DNA of 64,000 nt from Pseudisothecium myosuroides (Eukaryota > Streptophyta > Bryopsida > Hypnales > Lembophyllaceae). The notes below the pieces were generated by a model. It was given only the letters and a program-made list of their open reading frames with translations. It had not been told where the DNA came from and ran no database searches. The translations under genes and the position numbers were made by a program. This document shows, piece after piece, positions 45,482-57,271 of the stretch (the first letter of the stretch is position 1; every line of letters starts with the position of its first letter). The stretch covers positions 32,482,987-32,546,986 of the forward strand of contig OX637290.1 in assembly GCA_951799445.1 (NCBI GenBank), written 5' to 3'.

Positions 45482-48400
45482 ATGAAACAAAGAGCTTGTC
45501 CAACATGCTCTTTCTTCGACGCAAGTTCTTCACTTGCAAGATGCAAGAGGGCGAGGGCATGCTGGACCACATCAACAAGGTCAAGGCACTTGCGGACCAA
45601 CTGGCTTGTTTGGAGGTGCCCGTGACGGATGGAGACATTGTCATGACATTGCTTGAGAGTTTGCCGCCTTCGTATGAGTATCTCATCACCGCTTTGGAGA
45701 CAAGACCCATGGAGGAGCTCACGCTTGCTTTCATTACAGCAAGGTTGATGCATGAGGTGTCCAAGAGGAAGGAGAATGAGACCCAAGACGGAGGGGCAGC
45801 TCTTCTCTCACGATATGGCCAAGGAGGGACCTCACAACATCGGAAGGAGACACGCACGTGCTACAATTGTGGGAAGCCCGGTCACCTTGCAAGATATTGT
45901 AAGCAACCCAAGAAGGAGAGTGCTAACAAGGCTAGTGTCAAGGAGGAGGAAGATGAGTTTGCATTTGCGGCTAATGATGGATATGATAACACCAACATGT
46001 TCCATTGGATCATTGACTCGGGTGCTACTCAACACATGACCCCGTATAGGCAAGCTTTCCTCACGTATGACACTATTAGCAACCGCAAGGTGTTTTTGGG
46101 TGACAATGGTGTGGTGGATGCCATTGGCATGGGTTGCATTGTGGTGGAGGTGGAGGTGAAGGGCCAAATGAGGCGAATTCGCATCCAAGATGCATTGCAT
46201 GTGCCGAAGTTGCATGCCAATTTGCTCTCCGTGAGCAAGTTGGTTTCACAAGATTTGAAGGTGCAATTCAACAACAAGGGTTGTGTTTTGGGTGCACCTA
46301 ATGGAGAAATGATTGTCACCGCACCGAGAGAAGGAAATTTGTACAAAATCAAGTTCAAAACGGTGAATGGCACCAGCGTGGCGTGTGTGGCACAAGGAGC
46401 ACTTCACCAACAGTCTTTGGAGCTATGGCACAAGAGATTGGGCCACCTCAATGTGAAGAGTGTGCAGAGCCTTCAAGGCATGGTGGGTGGCATGCAAGTG
46501 ATGAAGAGCTCGGGCGACCTTACATGTGAGGCTTGCATTGAAGGTAAGCAAGCCAGGAAACCATTTCCAAGTGATGGAGCGACAAGGGCAACTAAGGTGT
46601 TGGAGATTGTGCACTCCGATGTATGCGGCCCAATGAGGACTACTTCCATGGGTGGCGCAAGGTATTTCTTGACTTTCATTGATGACTTCTCGAGGAAGAT
46701 TTGGGTGTTCATGCTCAAGTGCAAGAGTGATGTTTTTGAGAGGTTCAAGGCATGGAAGGCCCTTGTGGAGAATGAATCGGGGCGGAAAGTGATGGTGTTG
46801 AGATCGGACAACGGAGGGGAATACATGTCCAAGGCCTTTCAGACCTTCATGAGGGACCATGGCATTCAACATCAAACTTCGGCCCCTTATTCACCACAAC
46901 AAAATGGTGTGGCGGAGCGTGCCAACCACACACTTGTGGAGATGGCACGGGCCATGTTGCATGCCCAAGGCCTCACGTATGATCTTTGGGCAGAGGCCGT
47001 ATCGAATGCGGCATACACACGCAATAGGTGTCCCACAATTGCGGTAGCATCTATGACACCACAAGAAGCATGGAGCGGGAAGAGGCCAAACCTTGGTCAC
47101 ATGCGCATTTTTGGATGCGTTGCATATGCCTTGGATTTGAGCCCACAACGCTCTAAGCTTGATGCCAAGGGCACGAAGTGCTTGTTTTTGGGCTATTGTG
47201 AGGGCTCCAAAGCCTACCGGCTTATGTGTTTGGAGTCAAAGAAGATCATCAAGAGTCGAGATGTCACCTTCGTTGAGGAGAAGCAAGGGGTGTCTACAAC
47301 TTTGGAGATGTGTCCAAGTGGGAGCAATGGAGGACTAGAGCTTGAGGTGGACAAATCTCCAACCAGACAGGCTTTGCCGAAAGAGGATGGAGACCAAGAA
47401 GAGACACCACCAACACCCAAGGAGAAGTCTACCACATCCTCCAGTTGGGCACCAAGCGAAGATGATGGAGAAGGAGATGTTTCTCAAGAGCCAAGATATC
47501 CTACAAGGGAACGTAGGCCGCTTGGAGAATGGTGGATGAACCACATTTTGCCTCAAGAGCAACTAGAACATGCCAATGTGGCATATGCAAGAGATCCACG
47601 CAATGTTGGGGAAGCCATGAAGAGTCTAGATGCAAGCAAGTGGGAGCAAGCCATGCAAGAGGAGTATGCCTCACTTATGAGCAAAGGGACTTGGGAACTC
47701 TCTCCGCTTCCTTCCGATCGGGCAAGTGTTGGATGCAAGTGGGTGTTTTGCACCAAGAGAGACGCCTTGGGCCACATTGTGCGCTACAAGGCGAGATTGG
47801 TGGCCAAGGGGTATTCCCAAGTATAAGGGGTGGACTTCAATGAGACCTTTGCTCCCGTGGCCAAGTTTTGCACCATTCGATGCGTGACGGCGATAGGGGC
47901 AGCCATGGACTTGGAGATGCACCAAATGGACGTCATCACGGCGTTTCTCAATCCAAACCTCGAGGAGGTGATCTACATGGACCAGCCAAAGGGCTTTGTT
48001 CAAGAAGGCCGAGAACACCTCAAGTGTAAGCTTAAGAAGGCCATCTACGGGTTGAGGCAGTCCGGAAGAGCATGGTACATGGATATTGATGCATTGTTTG
48101 CAAGGGAAGGCTACACAAGGAGTGATGCGGACCACTCTCTCTACATCAAGCAAACAAGTGCGTACTTGGTGATTGTCATTGTCTATGTGGATGACTTGAT
48201 CATCATGACCAACACCATCAACAAAATGGAGGAGGTGAAGACCATGTTGAAGAGCCAATATGATATGAGTGATCTTGGAGAGCTACACTATTGCCTTGGT
48301 GTGGAGTTTACAAGGCAAAGGGCTGCCCGCACCATCACCATGAGCCAAAGCAAGTACATTGGGGAGGTGTTGAAGCGCTTCAACATGGAGGGGTGCAAAT

Positions 48401-49111
48401 CCATTGGCACTCCTCTTGATGTGAAGGAGAAGATGGCCAAGCTCACAGATGAGGAGTTTGAAGGTATCAAGGCAGAAATGCAAGATGTGCCATACAAAGC
48501 TGCGGTGGGGAGCTTGATGTATGCGATGGTGGCCACAAGGCCTGACCTTGCATTTGCCATGAGTGTGGTGAGCCAACATATGTCCAAAAGCGGTCCCAAA
48601 CATTGGACAGCGGTCAAGAGAATCATGCGGTACCTTCAAGGTACATTTGATGGGCCGGAGATGCAAGTGATAGGAGGTCGACAACGGGCTATGTGTTTAT
48701 GCTTGGAGGCGGTGCCATCTCGTGGAATTCCAAGAAACAACCTACCGTTGCCTTGTCTACTACCGAGGCAAAGTACATGGCCATTAGCCAATGCACGAGG
48801 GAGGCCATATGGCTAAGGCAACTCATGAGTGATGTTGGACTTGAGCAAGAGAAGAGCACACGTATCATGTGTGACAACCAAGGCGCCATTGCCTTGGTGA
48901 AGAATCCAATTCATCACTCTCGGAGCAAACACATTGACATTCAACACCATTTCATTTGTGAGAAAGTTGAAAGTAGTGTGATTGAGATGAGGTATGTTCC
49001 TACAGAGCGCATGGTGGCAGATGTGCTTACGAAGTCGCTTGGGAAGCCTCGACATGAGGATCTTCGTAAGGAGATGGGTTTGACATTGTTTGTCAACAAA
49101 CAAAGTGGGAG
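45482..49111 (+). pseudogene. Copia copy H gag-pol, right arm of the palindrome
   Basis: Plus-strand gag-pol starting at the same Gag position as G (HETKSLSN). Open from Gag through protease, integrase and linker into RT, up to the TAA after GYSQV (47824) that it shares with copy G. RT continues open (YVDDLIIM). RNase H is broken by a net 58-bp deletion near 48647 that removes the CDADWA catalytic segment and shifts the frame; the distal RNase H ([19 protein letters not shown]) follows in another frame. The leader and 5' LTR are missing. Confidence 0.9.
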
Positions 49112-49421
49112 TGTTAAAGGAAGTGCGTAGTATGGATTAGATGGCTTATAGGAGCTCCTAGTATAGTCTAACCTTAGTTGGATGTTGTAGGAGCTCATAC
49201 GATGGGCTGACCTTAGTTAGGAGTTGTTTGTAGTCAAACCAATGTGCATTTAGAGAGGGCAGCCCTTGTAGAGGTGATATAACCCATATGGTTAGTCATG
49301 CCACTTGGTGGTAGAGTAGTATAAGAGATCAGCCCTTGCATGGGCTTGATACCCCTTTCCCAACCTTGTTTGTGATACCCCTTCATTGGAATACATTACC
49401 TTGGTGTTCTTTTCTTCAATA
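49112..49421 (+). repeat. Copia copy H, 3' LTR (310 bp)
   Basis: TGTTAAAGG to CTTCAATA. Its outer end joins exactly to leader-repeat sequence of copy I lying in the opposite orientation (TCCAATGCTCC), so H appears to have been integrated into the leader of the G/I element. Confidence 0.92.
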
Positions 49422-50082
49422 TCCAATGCTCCTAGTCTCTCCTATCAGATCTCAAGTGATCCAAATCTCTCTTGTGAACCCTCAAATGCTCCAAGTCTCT
49501 CAAATCAGATCTCAAGTGATCCAAATCTCTCTTGTGAACACTCCAATGCTCCTAGTCTCTCCAATAAGATCTCAAGTGATCCAAATCTCTCTTGTGAACA
49601 CTCCAATGCTCCAAGTCTCTCAAATTAGATCTCAAGTGATCCAAATCTCTCTTGTGAACACTCCAATGCTCCTAGTCTCTCCAATAAGATCTCAAGTGAT
49701 CCAAATCTCTCTTGTGAATTCTCCAATGCTCCAAGTCTCTCGAATCAGATCTCAAGTGATCCAAATCTCTCCAATAAAATTACAAATGCTCCAAATCACT
49801 CAAATAAGGCACTATATGAACAAATCAGCCCTCCTTGAGACTAGATCAAACCCTAGCTCTCAACTCACACCATGAAGCACCAAATCAGCCCTCCAAGAAC
49901 AAAGTGGAACCCAAAACAAGAGAATACCTCACAAACTTGCAAGATCTTGATCCAAAATGCTCCAAAATGCTCCAAAACGACCCCAAACTTCACTTGCTTG
50001 AAGCACCAATACTTCTCCACCAACACACCTTGCAAAGAGATCTCACCTCTTTGTAGCAACTCACATGAGTGGGCCCATAACC
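49422..50082 (-). repeat. Copia copy I leader with 60-bp repeats and primer site
   Basis: Minus-strand leader: primer site GGTTATGGGCCCAC at 50069-50082, unique leader, then about six 60-bp units (49424-49780) up to the junction with the LTR of H. No gag follows; the gag-pol that originally belonged to this leader is most simply copy G, beyond H. Confidence 0.88.
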
Positions 50083-50392
50083 TTTTGAAGGAAAGAACAC
50101 CAAGGTAATGTATTCCAATGAAGGGGTATCACAAACAAGGTTGGGAAAGGGGTATCAAGCCCATGCAAGGGCTGATCTCTTATACTACTCTACCACCAAG
50201 TCCAAGGACTAACCATATGGGTTATATCACCTCTACAAGGGCTGCCCTCTCTAAATGCACATTGGTTTGACTACAAACAACTCCTAACTAAGGTCAGCCC
50301 ATCGTCTGAGCTCCTACAACATCCAACTAAGGTTAGACTATACTAGGAGCTCCTATAAGCCATCTAATCCATACTACGCACTTCCTTCAACA
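50083..50392 (-). repeat. Copia copy I, 5' LTR; right end of composite G/H/I
   Basis: 310-bp LTR, TGTTGAAGG (50392) to CTTCAAAA (50083), followed outward by the GTAGG target duplication (50393-50397). It forms the outer pair with the LTR at 41438-41747. Confidence 0.93.
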
Positions 50393-52146
50393 GTAGGCGT
50401 CGTTTGCTGCAAATAGACATAATCACCAGGCAGAAAACGTCGCACTTGAGGTCTATAGCCTCCTCCTCGTATCGTGGCATAACGCAGAGTGTCTCTATGC
50501 TGCGCAATAGAAAGGTTCTCCAAAGCCATGGGCATCACCCTCTTGTATAATTCCGCACGTTGCTCGCATACTCGAGCCCACGTGTCTGGATCATCCATGT
50601 GATCCAATATCTTGTCTGCATCTTGCTTGATTGCCATTGGTAAAACCGGATGGCGACCAAACAACAAATAATAGGGTGAGAAAGAAGCCAAAGATGCTTG
50701 CTTACTAAACCGAGAGCCCATTGCTATCCACGGTAGTTGTAAGTCCCAATCTCTATGATGGCCCTTCTTCAAACTATACTTGCGAAGTCCCCTCTTGACG
50801 GTTTGCACCATGCGCTCCGCCAATCCATCTGCTTCGAGATGATCCCGTGAAGTAGTGCGGTGATCAATCATCGCTTGTTCGCACAAGGCTTGAAATTCTC
50901 CAAGAAACTCACGCCCTTGGTCAGTCAACACCTCGGCTGGAACTCCAAAGCGACTCAACACTCGGTCTAAGAATGAGTAAGCGGCCCCTTCACTGAACTT
51001 GTCAGGCAACGTCACCAACTCTATCCATTTGGAGAAGTGCTCAATCATCATCAACACATACTTGTTATGTCGTGGTGTTACTGGCAATGGTCCTGCAAAG
51101 TCCAAACTCCACCTATAGCCCAATCCCATGATTGGCAACGGTTGTAGTTGAGGCATCGGGGCATTAAATGATGCCCGCACTCTATCACAAACCGTGCATC
51201 TGGCTACCAATTGTTGAACTTGCGTTTGCATGCCTCGCCACCAATAGTGAATCTGCAGCAAGCTGTGAGTTCTTCGCACTCCAAAGTGCCCCAAGTCCTC
51301 GTGTGCATGCATAACTAACTTCACTCTCTCATGAGGCGCCGGTACCACCCTCTTGTTGCCATCTAGCCATATACGAAGTAAGTGATCCCCCTCCCATACA
51401 AACCTCTTGGCTCGTTGTAGGATCCGGTCCTTCTCCTTGGCTGACATTGTGGGTGTCAATTCACCAAGCTTCAAATACTTCATCACATCTCCATCCTCGA
51501 AAATGTCCTTGGTGCCCCCAGACTCTTCACCACCATCCGCATCCATCTTGGCCACAATGGCTTCCTCGGTGACGTCTCCAGTCATTGCCAACAAACTCAA
51601 ATAGGCGGCAGCATGCCACCCTGGTAACGAATCTTCTCCCTCCTCCACGTGCCAACGAGCCCCCGTGGAGTCCACTTGGCTAAGACTTGGATTGCGACTC
51701 AAGCCGTCCGCATCCATGTTCACCAAACCGGCACGGTGTACAACTTTGAAGTCATACTCCATCAGCATCAAGGCCCATCGTGCAAGCTTACCAGTAAGCT
51801 TGTCAGACTCCATGAGCCACTTCAACGGTTGGTGGTCTGTCACCAATAGAAATTCGTTGCCATATAAATAACAACGAAAGTGAGCAATGGCCCAAATCGC
51901 TGCTAAACACTCTCCCTCGTATGAGCTGTACTGCGCCTCCGCATTGTTGTTGGAGCGACTAGCATAAGCTACTACAAACTCCCTGCCATCATCGTCCATT
52001 TGTGTCAACACTGCGCCAATCCCCAATGAGCTCCAATCTGTGTGCAACTGGTAAGTTCTACCAGGAATCGGCCTCCTCAAGATGGGTGCCGATGATAAAT
52101 GCTCCTTCAATTGCGTGAAGGCGGCCTCTTGCTCATCTCCCCACAT
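50393..52146 (-). pseudogene. Gypsy-like element: RNase H and integrase
   Basis: Open for ~585 codons. RNase H shows the acidic residues of the family: HTDWSSLGIGAVL, YSSYEGECLAAIWA and LVTDHQPLKWL. Integrase has the HHCC zinc-binding domain (H..GHFGVRRTH...ARCTVCDRVR) and a DDE core with LDFAGPLP, LTDQGREFLG and ADGLAERMVQTVKRG. RT-RNase H-integrase order is that of Ty3/gypsy. The frame reaches the GTAGG target site at 50393-50397; the last few residues before the stop at 50374 come from the inserted copia LTR. The true C-terminus continues at 41437. A one-base frame change separates this part from the RT upstream. Confidence 0.9.
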
Positions 52147-52156
52147 CCAAGGTTAA

Positions 52157-53140
52157 TCATTTCCTTGTCATCATGGTCAATGGCTTTGCAATGGCACTGA
52201 ACGTTTTCACAAACTTCCGATAGTAGTTGCACAACCCCAAAAACGCCCACAGTCTACTCACATCCTTCGGCCTTGGTATAGAAACCATCACTTCCACTTT
52301 ATTAGCTACCACACCCAATCCACCAGGGTATATCATGTGGCCCAAGTACTCTACACGGTTATAATAAAACTTGCATTTGTTTGGATGCAATTTTAAGCCA
52401 TGGAGTCTCAGTCTAGCAAAAACCTCCTTCAAGTAAGCTCTATGTTGGTTCTGATTCATGCTATAGACAATGATGTCATCAATGTAGCATTTCACAAACT
52501 CCAAGCCCGCAACGATACGGTCCATGACCCTTTGAAACTCAGCGGGTGCATTTTTCAATTCAAAGGGAAGGAACCTCCACTGATACAAGCGGTCCTTTCC
52601 ATCCTCATCAATCCCCCAAAACGCCGTCTTTCCTTTATCACCTTCTCGAATGCCAAGTTGGTGATATCCCGACCGGAGATCCAAAGTACTAAATACTTTG
52701 GCGTGGCCGATGGCGTCAAAGTTCTCCTCCGGTGTTGGCATCGCATAACGGTCGGACTTCGTGAACTTATTGATTCTCCGATAATCCCCACACATCCTCT
52801 TCTCGGTCCAATTACCGAAAATATCCTTCTTGGATGGCATAACCATTGCTGATGCATACTCACAGTCCGAAGGTGCTAACTCCACCAACCCGGCCTCCAA
52901 CAACTCCTTAGTTCGGTCTTGGATCATCTTGTGCTCTACCTCACTGTACTTGTACGGTTTGCGATAAATTGGCGCATCATCCGTCAAGTTTATACGGACC
53001 TGTTGTCCCCTAAGGACTCTCAAGTCCTTCAAACTAAATGCAAAGAAATCCACATAACTCTTGAGGAACTCTTGTTCATGTTCCCTCTCTGTTTCATCCT
53101 CCAGGCCTACTAATGGTTTCCAAGTTTCCTTGGTCACCAC
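52157..53140 (-). pseudogene. Gypsy-like element: reverse transcriptase
   Basis: Ty3/gypsy-type RT: PIYRKPYKYSEVEHKMI, RMCGDYRRINKFT, FSTLDLRSGYHQLGI, the catalytic CYIDDIIVYS, KCKFYYNRVEYLGHMI and the thumb segment FLGLCNYYRKFVKTFS. The two Asp of YIDD and the Asp of LDLRSGYHQ are intact. It is in the same frame as the methyltransferase part, from which a single TAG at ~53184 (GVQ-stop-QRRVER) separates it. It ends in a TGA and frameshift at ~52155, ahead of RNase H. Confidence 0.92.
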
Positions 53141-53185
53141 TTCCTTCCGTTCTTCCTTTGAAACAGCTCTCTCTACCCTTCGTTG

Positions 53186-54490
53186 CTATTGCACACCAGC
53201 TGGAGCAACTTCATCTTGCTCCACACCCACCATGCCATATTGTTCTTCCACTTGGCTCAAGCGCCATAGCTCCTCTGTTTGATCCGATATGTGCTCCTCC
53301 AAGAAAAGCTTCTCCACGTCTTCCTCCAACTCCATCCTTAGTTTAGCCAATTGCTCCCAACTGCTTGAACTTGGCCTTGGAGTTGTGAAAAATGTGTTGC
53401 TTTTCCATATGTCCCATGGATGAGCTGCACAGGCGTCTACGCCCCCAACCATCAAGTGTGGACTCCCAAAACTTGATGGTTTCATAGCCTCTTGCAGCTC
53501 GTGGAAACCCAAGTGACCATCCAGTGTGGAAACTAATCGCTTCTGCTCGGTAGTCACAAGGGACACAATCCACGACAGACAATTTAAATCTATGGCCTGA
53601 CCAATGAGATATCGCCTTTGAAACTCGGTAATGCCAAGTGCCTGAGTGATGCCTGTTTGAAATCCCATAGCCCGCTCTCGCTCATCCGCATTGGGTTCCA
53701 CCATCTCTTCAGTGCGGGCATCCCACACCAACCCAGGTCCATTGTCCTTGAAGGCATAGGACCTGGAAAAGCTTACCAATGTTGGTAAAGCTCTTCGTGG
53801 CTCACCCTTGCGATTCACCACCGCAAGTGGTGCTTGGTCGTCGTGATAAACACGCCGTGGTGACCGGTGAGGGTCCAAGATATCTTTCACGTATATGTCA
53901 GGCCGCTCAATCCGTGGAATTGCTGTATGTAATAGCTCAGGCGGCGCCAAATTGGTCCACCACAATCGTGGTCTGTGAGCTCTCGACCCGACCGCCGCTG
54001 CATCTATCAATACAGGAATCCCAAGCACACTGTGCACATGATGAAGATTTTCAAGCGTGCGGGTCCGAGATGTACCAACCACTGGTACATTCTCAATGAT
54101 GTACCCCGACGGTCGCCGCTGAGATGTCTGCACATATCGCAATATCTTCACCATGTCATGGAATTTTGAAGAACGCTTGTCCTTTAATCCATTCTGGTGG
54201 CCAGCCATAGACATACCTTGGCATGACCATCCCGCGATAATTAGATCCACTGACCCCAATTTAACAATGTCTTGGAGTGATATGAGTGAAATATCGCTTG
54301 GCAAAGCAGAAAATGCGGTCGTGATAGCGCCTGTGTTCAACAACAATGGAAATGCACGGCATAACCGCCGAGCATGGCGCTTGGCTACTTGCCGTGCCAT
54401 ATCATCGTTATCCACATAGACATAACGCTTCACTTTCATGCCCGCCTACAATACAGCTGCCAACCCGGTGCCAATGCCACCAAACAACTC
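53186..54490 (-). pseudogene. Gypsy-like element: C5 cytosine DNA methyltransferase domain
   Basis: Between protease and RT lies a C5-MTase fold in canonical linear order. Motif I is LLELFGGIGTGLAAVL (SAM binding), then the acidic strand end YVYVDND. Motif IV is DLIIAGWSCQGMSMAG with the catalytic Cys kept (codon ~54223) but the usual Pro-Cys read as Ser-Cys. Motif VI is YIIENVPV. Motif VIII is SRAHRPRLWW. The target-recognition segment leads to a motif IX-like RRALPTLVSF, then ERERAMGF and the motif X-like LIGQAIDLNCLSWI, ending ~53555. A ~120-residue acidic coiled linker follows to RT. One in-frame TAG (~54443) splits motif I from the rest. The enzyme would transfer methyl groups to cytosine C5. 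The motif spacing looks nearer DNMT3/DRM-type de novo enzymes than maintenance ones, a tentative view. This copy cannot make full-length protein. Confidence 0.9.
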
Positions 54491-55477
54491 TAAAAGAGTT
54501 ATTCCCTCGTCTGGTGGTTTCCACCTGATTGTTGAAGTGTCCAAAGGAGGACCTTCATTGTCCTCGCCTGCAACCACTTCATCTTCTTTTGGCAACAACG
54601 ATTGTTGCCACACCTCCTGGATAACTTTACTGGCAGCGTCTTGCAAATCCACGGTAGTCTTCCATGCAGCTTCTATGCCGGGTTGGTACAACTCGCCCCC
54701 AGCGTCTTCACCCGCCTGATGATGTGGTTTGGTGAAATCTGTTGAGGCTGCAACAAGAGGATCTTCGAAATCCTCCTTAAACCATGGTTGCTTCTCACCC
54801 TCAAGTCCAGCAAAACAATAGAGATCAGCCAAATTGCCGGTAAGAACTCGTATAAAACGAGCTGGCAGCTGAGCTCTACGCCCATCTCCTGCTTGCCATC
54901 CCGGTCTATAGTATGCTGTCTCTTCCCAGAAGTCCAAAGTGAAGCCCATAGGGTATAACACCATAGCCCCAACCAAGACGTCATACGACTTGGCCTCCGT
55001 AACTATGGCCTTCACCTTCATGAAGCTAGCATTCTTCACATCATCATGGTGCAGACGTAATGTCATTTCGCCCCTCGTGATGCCACTTGCTTGCTCCGTC
55101 CCTCCCATAGAGGTACTAATCGTCCACGGACACGTTTCCAACGTATCCTCGGTCAAACCCAAGCCTTCAATTGCTGACTCTCCCAGCATCAAGGATTGTG
55201 CACCGAAATCTAATAGTACCCGGCGAGGCGCAAAAACTCTCCCTTTGGGTCCAACCAATTGGAAAATGCCCTGAGAGTTGTCCAATACCACTACTCCTGG
55301 GGTAATGGAAGACCGCTCTATTGCCGGACGCGCTGGCATGGTCTTCACACGAGCAGCGGCTGCTAAGAGCTCGTCTGCATCAGCCCAATTATTACCAATC
55401 GTCGCCTGTGGCTCAAGCACAACTTCCATGGAATCTATCGATGCTGAGGCGCCGTCCTCACACAGGGTAGCAGCCAA
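54491..55477 (-). pseudogene. Gypsy-like element: aspartic protease region
   Basis: Retropepsin-like segment: RRVLLDFGAQSLMLGESAIE, where the catalytic D-S/T-G motif reads D-F-G, then TLETCPWTIST and YDVLVGAMVLYPMGFTLDFW, which matches the second conserved part of retroviral-type proteases (hydrophobic-hydrophobic-G). Ser-to-Phe is a single C-to-T change. The rest is a linker with FDAA/Trp-rich patches leading into methyltransferase motif I. Same frame as gag, separated from it by two TAG stops (~55540 and ~55505). Confidence 0.8.
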
Positions 55478-55540
55478 TTTGAAAACTGTAGCAGCACTAA
55501 ATTGTGCCTAAGAGATCATGGATGCCGTGAACAAAGGAGC

Positions 55541-57259
55541 CTAACAAATGGCGGTAGCTGCGTCAAAGAGAACACTTGTACCTTGTCCATCACCACGTAG
55601 AGCCCGGGCAGCCCGTCGACTGCTTGAATTCCGTTGTGGTAGAATCATAGACGTAGTAGGCACCATATCCTCCAACGCAAATGACTCTGGTAGTCTAGCT
55701 TGGCGGTTGGCTTCACCTCTCTGTGGATCCAACCCCGAACTCGCTCCTCGTGGCGGGTCTTGCACCACGGTCTTGCCTCTAGTCAAGGCATAGGTGTCTG
55801 TAGACGTGCTTTGAGCATCTGCCATGCCATACAACATATGGTCACTTCCCTCCGCGTAAAATGAAGTAGCCCCCGTGGTGGTGGTTGAGCTCATAGCCGC
55901 CATTTTAGCTTCCAACTCTGTAAAGCGTGCCTTCCATGACTTTTTCTCTCCTCCTGTAGCCTTAGCCTCTTTGGAATCACCTCCCTTCGCCTCCTTCGTG
56001 CTCTTAGGCTTCAATTCAGAATGAACCTTCCAGCAATTGGCCTCGTCGTGGCCCTTGATCTCACAACCAGAGCAAAATGTCCCCGACTTGGTAGCTTCCT
56101 TGGTGGATTTCTTCTTACAATCCCGCCGTCTGTGGCCAACGCCTCCACAGTTGAAGCATACCATGTCAGTGTCTCCGGTATTAGCTGGAATACTGGCCTT
56201 AGCCATCTTGGTTTTCTCTTGCGGTTTCTCCTCCTTACGCAAGAACCCCATGGCTGCCTTTTCTTCTAAGAGGTTGATCTCAATCCTCTCGGAGGTCTCA
56301 AAAACGTACCTCAAGGTTGGTGGAATACCTAACCTCAAGGCCTCACCTCGGACAAGAGTTTTTAGCTCTTTATCCAAGATGCTATACCAATGTTGAACAG
56401 CTTGCTGCTCCGTCACTCCTTGGGTGGCGGATATCAACCGTCTGAGCCTTGAATGCGCCTCTCGCAACGACTCATCACTGCCACGTGCAAACGTGCGAAG
56501 TGATTTCGTCTTATCGGCCCTTTGTCCGTAGTAATCCCGCTGCAGCTGCAAAAAGAATTGAGCCGTAGGTTTGAAGGGAGGCGGGTTAGCCACTGGCACT
56601 GGGCTCGTAGTCACGGTGGCCTCTTGACCTTCCGCGCTTGCGCCCCCTTCCTCCTTCTTTCCTCTGCTAGCAGGTATTATGGCGATGGATCCTCCTCCTC
56701 AAACGTCTGCATAGTTTGGAGCGCAGTAATCCCGCCAAGCCAGGATCTCCGTGGAATGAGCAAGCTCAAATTCCCCGTAATCTGCCAATGGTGCTCCCTC
56801 GAGGCACCCAAACAATGCCCTCCATACCATGTATGGGTTGAAGCTGGCATTTCGTGACTTTTGGAGTTCACACCACATGGTGAACTCTCTACGGAAGTCG
56901 TCCACTTCCATGGTGCCATTGGCACCGGAAAACCGCCTGACTCCCCGATCTACGCCCCCATATGACGTAGTCATCTCGTCCCAAGCGAAGATAGATTCGT
57001 TTGGAACAAATCTCACCCCGTAGTCAACTGTAGTGATTGGTAATTCTCCTCCCTTACCACGCTCAGTATCTTCCACCCAATCTGCTTGCTCTTCGCTTGA
57101 TTCTTGGATGAAATCACTTTGATTCCTCTCACCCAAGAAATGTCTCTGACTTCGAGATTGCACCGGCTCGACACCGCTAGTTAACTCTGAAATGGTGTCA
57201 CTGGCAAATGGAGTACCACTCCTAGTGTAACCCGATCTCCTAAGTGAATCCAGTTTCAC
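55541..57259 (-). pseudogene. Gypsy-like element: Gag with two zinc knuckles
   Basis: Retrotransposon Gag: FRREFTMWCELQKSRNASFN and the helical 'FFLQLQRDYYGQRADKTKSL...EAHSRLRRLI' region typical of Retrotrans_gag, then CCHC knuckle CFNCGGVGHRRRDC and a second knuckle-like CSGCEIKGHDEANC. Lys/Glu-rich linkers surround them. One in-frame TGA (~56697, after NYADV) interrupts it. Knuckles bind element RNA during packaging. Confidence 0.85.
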
Positions 57260-57271
57260 CTACAAGTCAAC

